DNA of 64,000 nucleotides. Origin: Tetradesmus obliquus. Taxonomy: Eukaryota > Chlorophyta > Chlorophyceae > Sphaeropleales > Scenedesmaceae. This document shows, piece after piece, positions 1 to 10,788 of this stretch (position 1 is the first letter of the stretch; the number at the start of each line of letters is the position of its first letter). The notes beneath the pieces were generated by a model. It was not told where the DNA came from. It saw nothing but the letters and a program-made list of their open reading frames with translations, and did not search any database. The stretch is taken from positions 6,324,001 through 6,388,000 of the forward strand of contig CP126193.1 in NCBI GenBank assembly GCA_030272155.1. Direction: 5' to 3'. Made by a program: the position numbers and the translations under genes.

Positions 1-3000
1 ACCCAGCACCTCAAACAGCAGGTGCCGGATGTACTCCTGCAAAGTAGCAGCAGCACAGGAGCCTGAGGCATGCAGCACACAGAGGCCCGAGGCCTGAGGC
101 TATTATGCACACCACGATGCTGCCGTCACCCAGCACCTCAAACAGCAGGTGCGGGATGTACTCCTGCGGGCAGGAGACAAAAGGCAAATGCACAGCACAA
201 AAGACCTGAAGCAACTTTCTAAGACTAGCGCTCCACGATGCTGCCGTCACCCAGCTCTTGAAAAACAGCAGATGTACTCCTGCGGGCGGGCGGGTGGCAA
301 AAGGCGGTTATGGTCTGCATGTGAATGAATGCTGCCGGCAGCAAATGTCAACTGTGAAGTCCGTAGGGACTTTCCGCCAGCGGCACACAGAGGGTCCCAG
401 CTTTGCCGTGACCAATTCACGCGCAGGCGATGAAGAAGCACACACAAGCGCGCGTCAATCCTTTTCTCACCTGCAGTGGTGGCTGCCGCCCCCGCTGCCT
501 GGCCTGACTTTCAAAGACATGCTAACCCTGTCTAAACCCAAGTCATGCATCAACCCTGGCGTCTGCATAGCCCTTGCACTATGCACAAGCGCAAGCACAC
601 CACAGCCCTTATCTCACCTGCAGTGGCGGGCGCTGCCGCCGCTGCGTGCCTAACATTTGAATATATGGCCCAACCCTATCCAGACCCAAGTCAGGCATTA
701 ACCCTGATGTCTGTGTAGTCCTCGTGCTACGTGCGTGCAGAAGCACGCAGTACCCCTTTGGTCACCTGCAGTGGCGAGCGCCGCCGCCGCTGCGTGGCCT
801 TGTCAGGTGGCCTGCAGGCAAAGTACGCACTGTCCACTGCATTTGTCTGCCAGCAACCTAAACCCCAAACCCTAAACCCTAAACCTTTTCCTCACTTGCA
901 GAGGTGGCCGCCGCCGCCGCTGCGTGGCCTTGTCAGGTGGCCTGCAGGCAAAGTACGCACTGTCCACTGCATTTGTCTGCCTGCTGTCCAGGTTGCGCGC
1001 GTTGCGCAGCCGCATCATGACGCCCAGCAGGTTCTCCATGCGGACCTTGGACTCTGCGGCAGCAGCAGCAGCAGTGTCAACGGTGAGCCCGCTGACATCA
1101 TGGAGCATCATGAGGCTCAGCAGGTTCTCCATGCGGACCTTGGATTCTGCAGTAAAGAATGAAGAAACAACGGCAGCGATGGCAGCAGAAATGGCAATAC
1201 TATTACTACAACGGCATCATGACGCCCAGCAGGTTCTCCATGAGGACCTTGGACTCTGCAAAAGTAACAGCAGCAGCAGCAGCAGCAGCACCAACAGCAG
1301 CAACATCGGGAGCTTGAACGGCACGTTCAAATTTGTAGACAACTAAATTCATCAACGCTAGTGTTGCTGACAGCCAAACTAGACACCTAATCCAGGACGT
1401 CCCAAACCTTGCGCACAACGGCAGCAGAATAACAACAGCAGCAGGAAGCCGTGCTGTAGTGTGTAGCCTGCCTCACCCGGCAGCCGCAGCAGGAAGCGCC
1501 CCGCATTCTCCACCAGGGTGGCAGCAGCCTCCAAAGCAGGCCCACTGAAGTCGTCCAACCAGCATCACCGCCCCATCCAGCATTCCACGCATCTGATAGC
1601 ACATGCAACATGTGACTTACCATTGTCGCCCTTCCGGACACAGCACACACACCATACAACAGCGAAGCACACAGTATACAGCAGACACCACGTCACACCC
1701 CTGGTACAAATCACATAATGCCTCTCACCCGGCAGCCGCAGCAGGAAGCGTCCCGCATTCTCCACCAGCGTAGCGGCAGCGTCCACGGCAGCCCACTGAA
1801 GTCGTCCAGCAGCGCCACACTCCGAAAGTCAACATACGAAGCCCTCATACGGCGCATCTGGCTAAAAAACACCCGCCAAGCGTGCCAGAACACAGCACGC
1901 ACACTACAGACACATCAGACAGCAAAAGCACTTTTACCAAACCCATGTAACTCAACTCACCCGGCAGCCGCAGCAGGAAGCGCCCTGCATTCTCCACCAG
2001 CGTGGCAGCAGCGTCCACCGCAGGCCCGCTGAAGTCGTCAAGCAGCGCCTTCAGCCGCAGCAGCACCGCAGATGGCGGCGCCAGCCGGAACTTGGCCAGC
2101 TCAGCCAGGTACCTGCACAGACAAAAGTGACAAAGAAGAGTGAGCAGGGGTGCAGCCGCACACACAGAGTGAGGGCACTGCTTTGAGCCGAGCAGCGCCG
2201 CAGACGGCTGTGCCAGACAGCAAGGGTTGCTGCACAGAAACGAGTGAGCCAGCAACATAAGACGTGTGGCTGGATCACAAAGAGGAGGTTTCAAATCAAG
2301 CATTCAACCCGCCCACCTGGCCACCCTCAGGCGCGGCTCCTCGCCCATGCGTGTGAGGTCCTTCTTGGCAGCAGTGGCGTCAAACTCCGCCTCGACAGCA
2401 GCCAGCAGGCCTGCACGGGAGCAGCAGCAGCAGCGGCAGCAGCAGCAGCAAACGCATGTCAGGTCCATCTTGGCAGCAGTCACGTCAACTCCACTTTGAC
2501 CACGGTCAGAAAGCCTGCACCGCAATGCAGCAGGAGCAGGACACCACCTGCGAAAACAGCCGGTGTCTTGCAAGCAGCTACCCAGTGTCCTGCAAACGCA
2601 CCGCTCATACCCGCTCACTTGCCCCGGCCTCCAGGTACACGGCTACCCAGATCCCTGCAAGCAAGCACTCAGCCTTCTACAAGCACACAATCAACTACCT
2701 GCAAGCACACGAATCACCCTCACCTGCCCCAACCTCTGGGTACGCCTGTGCAATCGTTGCAGCCACGCGCGCATAGTACGGCAGCAGCTGCAAATTGCCG
2801 CGAGGCACATCCACGAGGGCCCTCACAAGCTTCTTCCGAGCCCCCTTGCTGTTGCTGTAGCAGAAGTTTACTGCCAGCTCATCACACAGATCTCTGCTGA
2901 CGCAGCTTGTCAGCCTGGCCAGAATGACATCCACTGCCGCCGGCGCTGCTGCTGCTGCTGTTGCATCGTCTGCGTCTGCTGCTGGAGGTTCTATTGCTGC

Positions 3001-6000
3001 TGCTGCTGCTGGCGTGTCGTTGCTGTCAGGAGCAGCAGCAGCTGGTACGTCTGCAGCAGCAGGCTCCTTTGCAGCAGCACTCGCTGACTCAGCATCTGCT
3101 GCAGCAGCTGCTGCATCGCCGCTGCTGCCAGCATCACCGCCGGACTCTGCAGCTGCTGCTGCTGCGGGTGTGCTGCTGCTGCCAGCGCCTGTCTCGCTGC
3201 GCCGCCGTGTTGCATCTTTCAGCAGCACTGTGGGTACCAGCGACCACAGGTCTGGCAGCTGCTCATAGAAAGCACGCACCTGCAGCAAGGGCAGAAACAC
3301 ACCAGCACATGTCATGCTGCAAGGCCAGACAGATCACTCACAGCATAGGCTCTATGCACTGTGGGCACCAGGGACCACAGGTCTGGCAGCTGCTCATAAA
3401 TGGCACGCACCTGCATTCAAGAAACACACACCGGCACATGTCATGCTGCAAGTCCAGACAGATCACCCAGAGCAAAGGCTCAATGCATTTGGACCATTGG
3501 TCTGGCAGCTGCTCATAGAAGGCACGCACCTGCAACACAGCAACCGAACACCATCAAATATGGCTTAATGACTAACAACAACAGGGCCATCTGAACTACA
3601 CGTCACAGAACCGCAGCCGGCCGCAACACTACTTGCTTTCAGCAGCACTGTGGGAACCAGGGACCACAGGTCTGGCAGCTGCTCATAAAAGGCACGCACC
3701 TGCAATCCATTGAACACAAAACAACACAATGCGACACTTCTCAGGAATGACACCTGCCTCAGGCACAAGCCCAGCCAGCTGCTACTCCGCTCATGAGTGC
3801 AACCCAATAAATTAGCCTTTACAGGCGTTTATGGCAGGAGCCGTGGCTCACCAGGGTGGAGGGTGGGTGCAGCTCTTGAAGGGTTCAGTGAGTGCTTGCA
3901 TTGTACTTAGCCCTTGTGCGTCGCCGTGGTCGACCTCTTCTTGGCTGCTGCCCTTGAGGCAGCAGCCAGTCAGTCGAATTAACACGCAACATAAACACAA
4001 ACAGCACATATCATGCAGCAAGTCCAGACAGACTACCCCACAGCATAGGCTCTGTGCATTTGGTGGCACAAGACAGCCAGTGTTGTCACAGAGCTGTCAA
4101 GGTGCCAAACCCATGCATCGTGTTCTATGGTTCACTCTCTTATCTTCTGGTCTCAGACCATGCTTTCACCCTGCTGTGGCTCATCCAATCCAAAATGGTG
4201 CCAGGACCCACATGTAACTATCCACTTTCATAGACCACCTCAGGACGAACCTTACAGAACCCACCTCAGGATCTTCGAAGATGTGTTCAATCGCATCAGC
4301 AGCTGCCCCAGGGGCGCCAGTTGCACCTGCAGCAGAGCCCTCATCAAGCCTGCATAGCAGTTGACAACGCATGACAGTGTGAGTGATGGAGCGCTCTACA
4401 ATGCAAACAGTAGGCACTCCTGCAGCCTGCCCCTCCTGCACAGCAGCCGACACATGTGTTTGCAAAGCCTGCACAGCAGCCGACACGTGTGTTATGCAAA
4501 TGCGTGCCGGAGTTCGGCGCGTGATCCATCACATCAGATCAGTGACATACGGGGCAGCTGCAGTCTGCCAACCCTAAGCTTGCACAGCCGTTCAAAAGGA
4601 GTTTCAAGCATCACAACCTAAAGCTAAAAAATAGCCCAACTCAAAACCCTCAAGCGCACCTTGTGAAGGCGTCCTCAGCCAGGTCAGGCAGCTGCTTGCT
4701 CAGCGCCTCAGCCATGGCTGCCACAGCCCTGTGCAGGCCCTCGTAGGCCTTGCGGCTGCTGCCTTGCCATGCATGCCATGGCAGCTTGCCAGAACCAAAA
4801 GGAACACAAGCTGTATATACACTATATATCTCATCAGTGACACCAGCTGACAGAGCACAGAAACCTATGCATTTAGCACCCCAAACCCTAAACAAAAGGC
4901 TCCCTAAACCCCTTCATGCCCACCTTGTGAAGGCGTCCTCAGCCAGGTCAGGCAGCTGCTTGTCAAGCGCCTCAGCCATGGCTGCCACAGCCCGGTGTAG
5001 CCCCTCGTAGGCCTTGCGGCACGACTCGTACTCCGCTGCTGCACCCTCTGGGAGCTCGCCCCTGCAGGCAGCAGCAGCAGCAACATCACATTCAAGCGGG
5101 CGGTTCGCCATTGCGGATCATCACGTTGATACCAACGCCAGTAAGTAGGAGCGCTGCTGCAATGGCTGCTTGGAGCGGCTGACGCACGCCAAGCCGAAGC
5201 TGCTCACTTGGTTGCATATGCATGTGCATTCTCCCGGTGGCGACCCTTGACAGCAACGCTGTGGCAGCTGCGTGCAACAGGTTAGCAAAACAAGGCTGCA
5301 GTACATTGATGCTGCTACAGGTGCCGCTCACTTTGCTGCATATGCGCGTGCATTCTCCCTGTCCAAGGCCAGCAGTACTTTGTTTACAGCAACAGTTAGC
5401 AGCGATTGCAGCAAGGCAAGCGTGCGCCAAACACAGCGCATCAGCAAACACTCACTTGGTTGCGTATGCGCGTGCATTCTCTCTATCCAGGGCCAGCAGC
5501 GCCTTGTGCGACTCCACCAGCTCAGTGCAGCAAAGCAAGCGTTCGCCAAACACAGCACAAAGCCAACACTCACTTGGTTGCGTATGCGCGTGCATTCTCT
5601 CTGTCCAGGGCCAGCAGCGCCTTGTGTGACTCCACCAGCTCAGCGCAGCAGCAGTCAAAGGCGCGGTCAAACATCTTCAGCAGCAGCGAGCGCTGCTCGG
5701 GCGGCAGCTGGTACCTGCAGCGCCACGAAGCAGTACGAATCTCAGCAACGCAGTGGCACTTGAACCCTGTTAAAGCACTTCTCTTGCTGGATTTGATGCA
5801 ATTGGCTTCGCAACTCTCGGTCAGGAGTAAACTGGGATGTTATTCTGTTGTTTGTGCCAACAGTCACAAGCAAACGCTCTGCCAACACATTTCACCTGGC
5901 ACAGAGCTTCAACTTCAGCACCAGCTCAATTAAAATGAGGCATGTCGCATGCTGCACCCACCGCTGCTGCATCTCCGCCTCCAGCTGCTTCTGCTGCTGC

Positions 6001-6203
6001 TGCAGCTCAGCAACAGCAGCAGCCAGGTCGCCAGGCAGAGACGACAGGTCCTGCGCACGCAGCCGGCAGCAACAGCAGGCGCAGCGGCAGCACGTCAACA
6101 CTCTCCTTTGTACAGCAAAGCTGCAAGTACAGCAGGCACTGCAGCAGCAGCAGCACTCCGCGTGCCTCACCTCTGCATGCAGCAGCTCTTGAGTACATCA
6201 GGC

Positions 6204-6278
<75 letters not shown>

Positions 6279-6332
6279 CTCCGCGTGCCTCATCTCTGCA
6301 TGCAGCAGCTCTTGAGGCAGCAGCAGGCGGCT

Positions 6333-6383
<51 letters not shown>

Positions 6384-6912
6384 GCAATGCGCCTCACCTC
6401 CGCATGCAGCAGCTCCTGTGGCAGCAGCAAGCTGCCAGCTGCTGCAGCTGCCCCCTCTGGCAGCGCGCCCAGCAGCAGCGGCGCTGCTGACTTTGCGAGG
6501 CCACCCAGCAGCGTTGCGTTGTGCAGGGAGGAATCCTTCTCCTTTGAGAAGTCCAGCGCAGTCACCTGCAGGGCAGTCATAACATGTTACATTTGTTACA
6601 TGTGTTATAAACATGTCATTTCACATGTTGCATGTGTTATAAAGTACGGCTGTGGTATGTATGTATGCAGCTGCAGTGCTTGCAGATGCGCGTGCAACAG
6701 TGTTTGTTACGTTCTACCGCAGCCAGCTTATACCGCACCACAGTAGCGGCTGACATGAAGCCTCCACATACGCGGAGGCCGCGCAAGCTGACTCACCAAG
6801 GTCTTCATCACGCCTAACAAGCCAGTCGCATCTGCCAGCACTCCAGCAGCCAGCAGCTCCGGCAGCAGCCGCAGCGCGCCACGCTGCCGCCGCGCAGCGA
6901 GGCGGTCGTCAT

Positions 6913-6949
<37 letters not shown>

Positions 6950-7273
6950 CAGCACTTTGTGAGTACTTTCTGGCAGGTTCTCCTACACTGGTGCTGGTAC
7001 CAGCATGTACTGCTGAGTTCGGGTGGGTATATCTATCTTTGACTGAACCGCCTTGCATGTCACCTCCGACTCTGCCATCGCTGCGAGCCACGCCAAAACA
7101 AGCAACGGCAGGTCAGACACAAACACCAGCGGTGGTGAAGACTGTACAACGCCGGACAGCAAGGCATGCCAAGCCAGCAATGCAGGAGCAGCCGCACCTG
7201 CAGCGCCCTTGCTGCCGCCCACCGCCACCTTTGCAATGGCAGGACCTAAGCTGGCGGCAAAGTCAGGATACCT

Positions 7274-7324
<51 letters not shown>

Positions 7325-8878
7325 ATAGCAGTAGCAGGTTCTGTCATGTCTAGATGGATATGTAGATAGTAGTCTGGATGCAGGCAACAACAACCTGAAT
7401 GTTGGGCTGCTGTAGAGGTGCTGCGTACCTGCTCAGCATGTGCGGGTGCACCAAACAACCCTCTGCCCTGATGACGCAGTATCAGCAGCGCCTTGCCGAC
7501 TGTGAATCACAGTTGCAGCGCATCCCTTTCCGCTTGCTTCTTGGTTTTCCCATGGGAGCGTTGCTAATATCAGCTGGTGGTGACGTGCTTGAAGCAGCTG
7601 CAGCGCAGCCGCCCCCGCACCTTGCATGCAGCGCTGCCGCCAGGTCCACTGATGCAGGCACATGTGTGACTCCAACTCACAGCTACAGAGCAGTCGTACA
7701 GCTGGAGCGTACCCGCACCTTGCATGCAGCGCTGCTGCCATGTCCACTGCTGCAGGCACATCTGATGTCTTCAGAGGCACCTCTGCCAGCGCCGCCACAG
7801 CCTCGCTCACATACTGCAGCAGCACACAGGCACGCAGTCAAACACAGCGTTGACCAGGTGATAACCAAGGCTGAATGCCAACATTGCCGGGCATGTGTTA
7901 ATTCACAAAGCATCTCTCATCAGCAACATTTGCCACCTGCCTGTGTCACGCCTGTGTCACGCCTGCCTGTCAGCGCAGCACCTTGCTCAGGTTCAGTTTT
8001 GCCGCCTCCACTACCAGCTGCTACCACCCTACCACTACAACCCTGCATTACTACCCTGCACTACAACCCTGCCTGCCTATGTCAATCACACTCGCTGCCG
8101 CACCTTGCTCAGGTTGAGTTTTGCCGCCTCCGCCAGCAGCTGCTGCCTGTTGTCTGCCCCAAGGCCCCGCAGCTTCTTTATGAAGGCGCAAGCTGCCTCT
8201 GTGAACCTATCACTGCCGCACCAACACCTACTGGAGCAGTGGCTGCTCAGACCGACAAATCTACTCTGCCTGCCACCCGCCTGCCACCCTGCCACCTGCC
8301 TGCCACCCTGCCTCCCTGCCACCTCCCTGCCACCTCCCTGCCACCTCCCTGCCACCAAAGGCATCCTAAGCCTGCCAGCGCCGCACCTTGCTCAAGTTGA
8401 GCTTGGCAGCTTCCGCCAGCAGCTGCTGCCTGTTGTCCGCGCCCAGGCCCCGCAGCTTCTTTATGAAGGCGCCGTTCTTCTTGATGCTGCTGTCAAGGCG
8501 GCCCAGGTCACTCTCACCTAGCAGCAGCAGCAGCAGCAACACACTCTGTCAGGGGTGCACTATCATTGCAACACCCCCAAATTTCCCTAAAGCTGCTGTT
8601 GAGGCGGCCCAGGTCGCCCTCGCGTGGCGGCAGCAGCAGCAGTGTGAGCAGCAGTGCACACCCTGTTGCAACAATTGAACATAACTGCCACTGCACACTG
8701 TCAAGCGTGCTGATACTGTGCAGGCCCAAACACCTTTGCTTGCAGGCACTGCAATGAGCAATGATAGTATCAGCAGGGGTCCAGGAAGCTGTGTAGCAGC
8801 AGGACTTGCGGCAGCTGTGGCTTCCTGGCTAGCCTCTTTTGTCAGCGTCCCTTCATTGCTGCTCTTACTGCGCCATCA

Positions 8879-8924
<46 letters not shown>

Positions 8925-9421
8925 GGGTCAAATGTTCAAGCTCAATTGCCTCACCGGGTCGTTTTGGCTCCAGGTTCACTGCCCGGGCTTCCCTTTGTGC
9001 TTTGAGTGCCACACATGCTGCTCCCAGCTGCGCTGTGTTGGCCTGGATTGTGATAGGTTGGATCAGTGTAAACACAGTGTTGCAGGCACCACAGCACATG
9101 CGCTACATTACTCGCATGCGCACAAACGACATGCCCACACAGCATGGGTCGAGTGGGAGAATCAACATTGCAGAGACTGAGCAAGCCATGCGGGAGCCGC
9201 AGCTGACAATGATGCCCGGACTCACTGGTGCTTGCAGGAACAAACTCTGATGCATGTGATATGCAAGGTAAGCAATTGCTGTGCATATACGCTTGGTGGA
9301 TACAACATTGCATTGTAGCGCACAGTTTCAGAGAACCAACAGCGGGCCTGGACACAGGCTGGCATGTATTGTCGTTAAACGCAGACGTGCCTCCTCATCC
9401 TCTGCTTGCTGAATCAGCAGC

Positions 9422-9453
<32 letters not shown>

Positions 9454-9524
9454 TTCACCTTGATGGCTTCTACAGAGACTCCTGCAGCATCAGTAGTAGC
9501 GGGCTCCTGTGCCCCTGAGCCCAT
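1..9524 (-). CDS. UPF2: UPF2, nonsense-mediated mRNA decay factor (3' end beyond window)
   Basis: UPF2 is the MIF4G-repeat scaffold that bridges UPF1 to UPF3 and the exon junction complex in the cytoplasm. Sixteen exons (high to low): 9459-9524, 8955-9027, 8387-8517, 7719-7813, 7198-7271, 6797-6912, 6398-6565, 5962-6050, 5574-5714, 4924-5061, 4265-4349, 2724-3279, 2317-2410, 1961-2112, 896-1053, 1-36. All phases agree, giving 724 codons in the window. Diagnostic blocks are LDSSIKKNGAFIKKL and YVSEAVAAL (first MIF4G domain), GELPEGAAAEYESCRKAYEG, FYEQLPDLWSLVPTVLL, then CVSRDLCDEL, KKLVRALVDVP and LLPYYARV (second MIF4G), YLAELAKF, LVENAGRFLLRLPG and RRRRPPLQ. The acidic linker of other UPF2 proteins is replaced by an Ala/Ser-rich stretch in exon 2724-3279. 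The start is the ATG at 9522-9524. The third MIF4G and UPF1-binding regions lie outside the window. Many exon edges are repeated in the introns. Identity is secure; the first two exons are less certain. Confidence 0.93.
116..287 (-). repeat. Acceptor-edge copies of the leftmost UPF2 exon
   Basis: Two degenerate copies (about 116-174 and 237-287) of the junction that opens the UPF2 exon at 1-36 (EYIRHLLFEVLG). Each carries the CTGCAG-type acceptor and the first 10-14 codons, with substitutions. The copy nearest the exon body (1-36) is the one in phase with the upstream exon. Confidence 0.7.
463..845 (-). repeat. Donor-edge copies of UPF2 exon 896-1053
   Basis: Three copies (about 463-505, 607-650 and 760-845) of the 3' end of the UPF2 exon that encodes RRRRPPLQ, each followed by a GTGAG-type donor on the minus strand. 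The copy at 760-845 is longest and still encodes most of the exon's second half. They lie in the intron after the functional donor. Confidence 0.75.
858..886. repeat. Interstitial telomere-like motif (CCCTAAA)
   Basis: About four imperfect tandem units of CCCTAAA (TTTAGGG on the other strand) lie inside a UPF2 intron, just after the donor of exon 896-1053. TTTAGGG is the telomere repeat of plants and many chlorophytes. A weaker run is at 4881-4915, and related motifs occur at 58380-58570. Confidence 0.6.
1474..1812 (-). repeat. Donor-edge copies of UPF2 exon 1961-2112
   Basis: Two copies (about 1474-1560 and 1729-1812) of the exon 3' end encoding LVENAGRFLLRLPG, each with its GTGAG-type donor. 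They are very similar to the functional edge at 1961 and lie downstream of it in the same intron. Confidence 0.75.
3352..3702 (-). repeat. Triplicated acceptor edge of the UPF2 FYEQLPDLW exon
   Basis: Copies at about 3352-3412, 3484-3531 and 3637-3702 repeat the acceptor and first ~20 codons (VRAFYEQLPDLWSLVP) of exon 2724-3279. Together with the functional edge there are four. The outer copies lack a downstream donor, so they look like pseudo-exons rather than alternative exons. Confidence 0.85.
5205..5525 (-). repeat. Donor-edge array of UPF2 exon 5574-5714
   Basis: Three decaying copies (about 5205-5240, 5326-5372 and 5447-5525) of the exon end encoding ALLALDRENARAYATK with its donor, spaced about 120-125 bp. 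Similarity to the functional edge falls with distance. Similar donor-edge copies of other UPF2 exons lie at about 4660-4760, 6159-6190, 6285-6311, 7612-7655, 7977-8022 and 8100-8208. Confidence 0.8.
6202..6384. repeat. CAG microsatellites in a UPF2 intron
   Basis: Two long CAG runs (about 6202-6270 and 6331-6384 on the + strand, hence CTG on the coding strand) lie in the intron after UPF2 exon 6398-6565. Copies of that exon's donor edge sit beside and between them. Confidence 0.9.
7266..7325. repeat. CAG microsatellite at a UPF2 acceptor
   Basis: On the minus (coding) strand this is a CTG run ending in CTGCAG, the acceptor of UPF2 exon 7198-7271. Similar runs end at the acceptors of the exons starting at 6912 (6913-6946) and 8517 (8518-8545). 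Confidence 0.92.
8271..8355. repeat. Minisatellite of CCTGCCACC-like units
   Basis: Imperfect tandem 9-10 bp units (CTGCCACC with CTCC/CTG spacers) fill the stretch between two donor-edge copies of UPF2 exon 8387-8517. It is intronic for UPF2. Confidence 0.7.
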
Positions 9525-9996
9525 ACCTACTGCTGCTGCTGCTGCCATTGCTGCTGCTGTGTGCCTGACTGCCTAGAGCAGGACAGAGGCAGCCTGAAAC
9601 AGCTCCTTGTGCTAATTAACAAGGCAAGTACTGCTCAGCCGGATTATTACAGTGCATGGTGTCAAGCAAGGACGACATCATGCCTGGAAGCAGAAGAGAC
9701 AGCAGCAATCGACATGTTCCGGATACGACAGCGTTGCACTGAATCTCGAAGTACATTAAAATACCTTCTAGGCTTCGTGGATGACGTCGCTTTCGACAGG
9801 TGCGCCTGAGGACCAGGGGTGTTCCATTTCAGGTTTTTGGCTCCTCGTGAAAGAAATTTCATGAAATCTGAAATGAAATGAAAAGTGAAACGCGGAACGT
9901 GTAATAGTGAAAGATGGCTGAGCAGCAGCAACAACCAGCGGGCGGGCAAGTTCAAACTGCAAGCTAGGAGTGGCTGGACAGCATCATAGAAGACGA

Positions 9997-10027
<31 letters not shown>

Positions 10028-10788
10028 GGAGAGGGGGAGGAGCAGCAGCAGGGGTAGCGCAGCATGCTAGCTGGATCATGACACAAGATGAGCAGCAGCA
10101 GAGTGGCACTGAGCTGGGAATGTGGCTTTGTTTTGCATATGTTCATGCTTGCTTGTGCTAACCGGTGATGTGTACAGTTATTGTTGGCATAAGTTGATGA
10201 TGATGATGATGATGATGAGTTGGTCTTGACAGGAGCGCCCTCCTGCCCCCCACGTGGCAGCAAGCTGCAGGGAGCGTCTTGCAGTTCACTGCAGTAGGTT
10301 GCTTTGCATGGGTTCCAGGGGCCTCTGCTATGCTGTAACCCCTAAAAGATATATTGCAATGCTAATCGACTATTTCTGATATATCCTTGCGTGAGCCAAC
10401 GCGTTCCTCGCTCTCCAAAAGCCCATTTCGCTGTCATTTCACTTCGCGCAGTGGAGCCCAGATCGATTGAAATTTGAAATGAAATTTCAGTGAAATTACT
10501 GAAACAACTAAAAGTGAAATCTGTAACGGCACACCCCTGCTGAGGACGCCCCAAGTGTTCCTTTCGGCAGTAGGTCTTGTGGTACTGGCACACGGGCAAT
10601 GGAAGCGAATGTGTACTTCCCAAATGCCGATTCCAGCAAAAACGGACCCTGCTGTTGCTTCCAACATTGAACGCGGCAGACAGCGTAAACATACTGTTGC
10701 TCACCTGCAGAGTCGGTTGCCTCCCAACTGTACTTGGGCTTGGTTGTGCCGCTGGCGATCTGAGTAGCAGCAGCTGCAACCAACGGCA
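9525..10788. other. Intergenic region between divergent UPF2 and SPC2
   Basis: The UPF2 (-) and SPC2 (+) start codons face away from each other across 1264 bp, so both promoters should lie here. More than half is occupied by the hAT-like element at 9814-10539. A short CAG run is at about 10000-10025 and a GAT run at about 10194-10216, both inside the element. No clear TATA box or further gene is seen. Confidence 0.5.
9814..10539. mobile_element. Non-autonomous hAT-like transposon, 726 bp
   Basis: The element begins CAGGGGTGT and ends ACACCCCTG, forming imperfect terminal inverted repeats that extend inward through AT-rich GAAATTTC-type sequence on both sides. It is flanked by an exact 8-bp direct repeat, CTGAGGAC, at 9806-9813 and 10540-10547. 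An 8-bp target duplication with CAGGG-type ends is characteristic of hAT elements. No transposase reading frame is present, so it would need a transposase from elsewhere. Internal CAG and GAT repeats probably arose after insertion or were captured. Confidence 0.85.

Noticed and set aside
2924..3268. + strand Ala-rich frame
   Set aside because: Shadow of the Ala/Ser linker in the UPF2 exon 2724-3279.
5949..6746. 265-codon + strand frame with long Ser/Ala runs
   Set aside because: It runs through CAG microsatellites in UPF2 introns and antisense to UPF2 exons; no domain and no start context.
7399..8400. 333-codon + strand open frame
   Set aside because: Antisense to UPF2 exons and their edge copies; composition follows the CCTGCCACC minisatellite.
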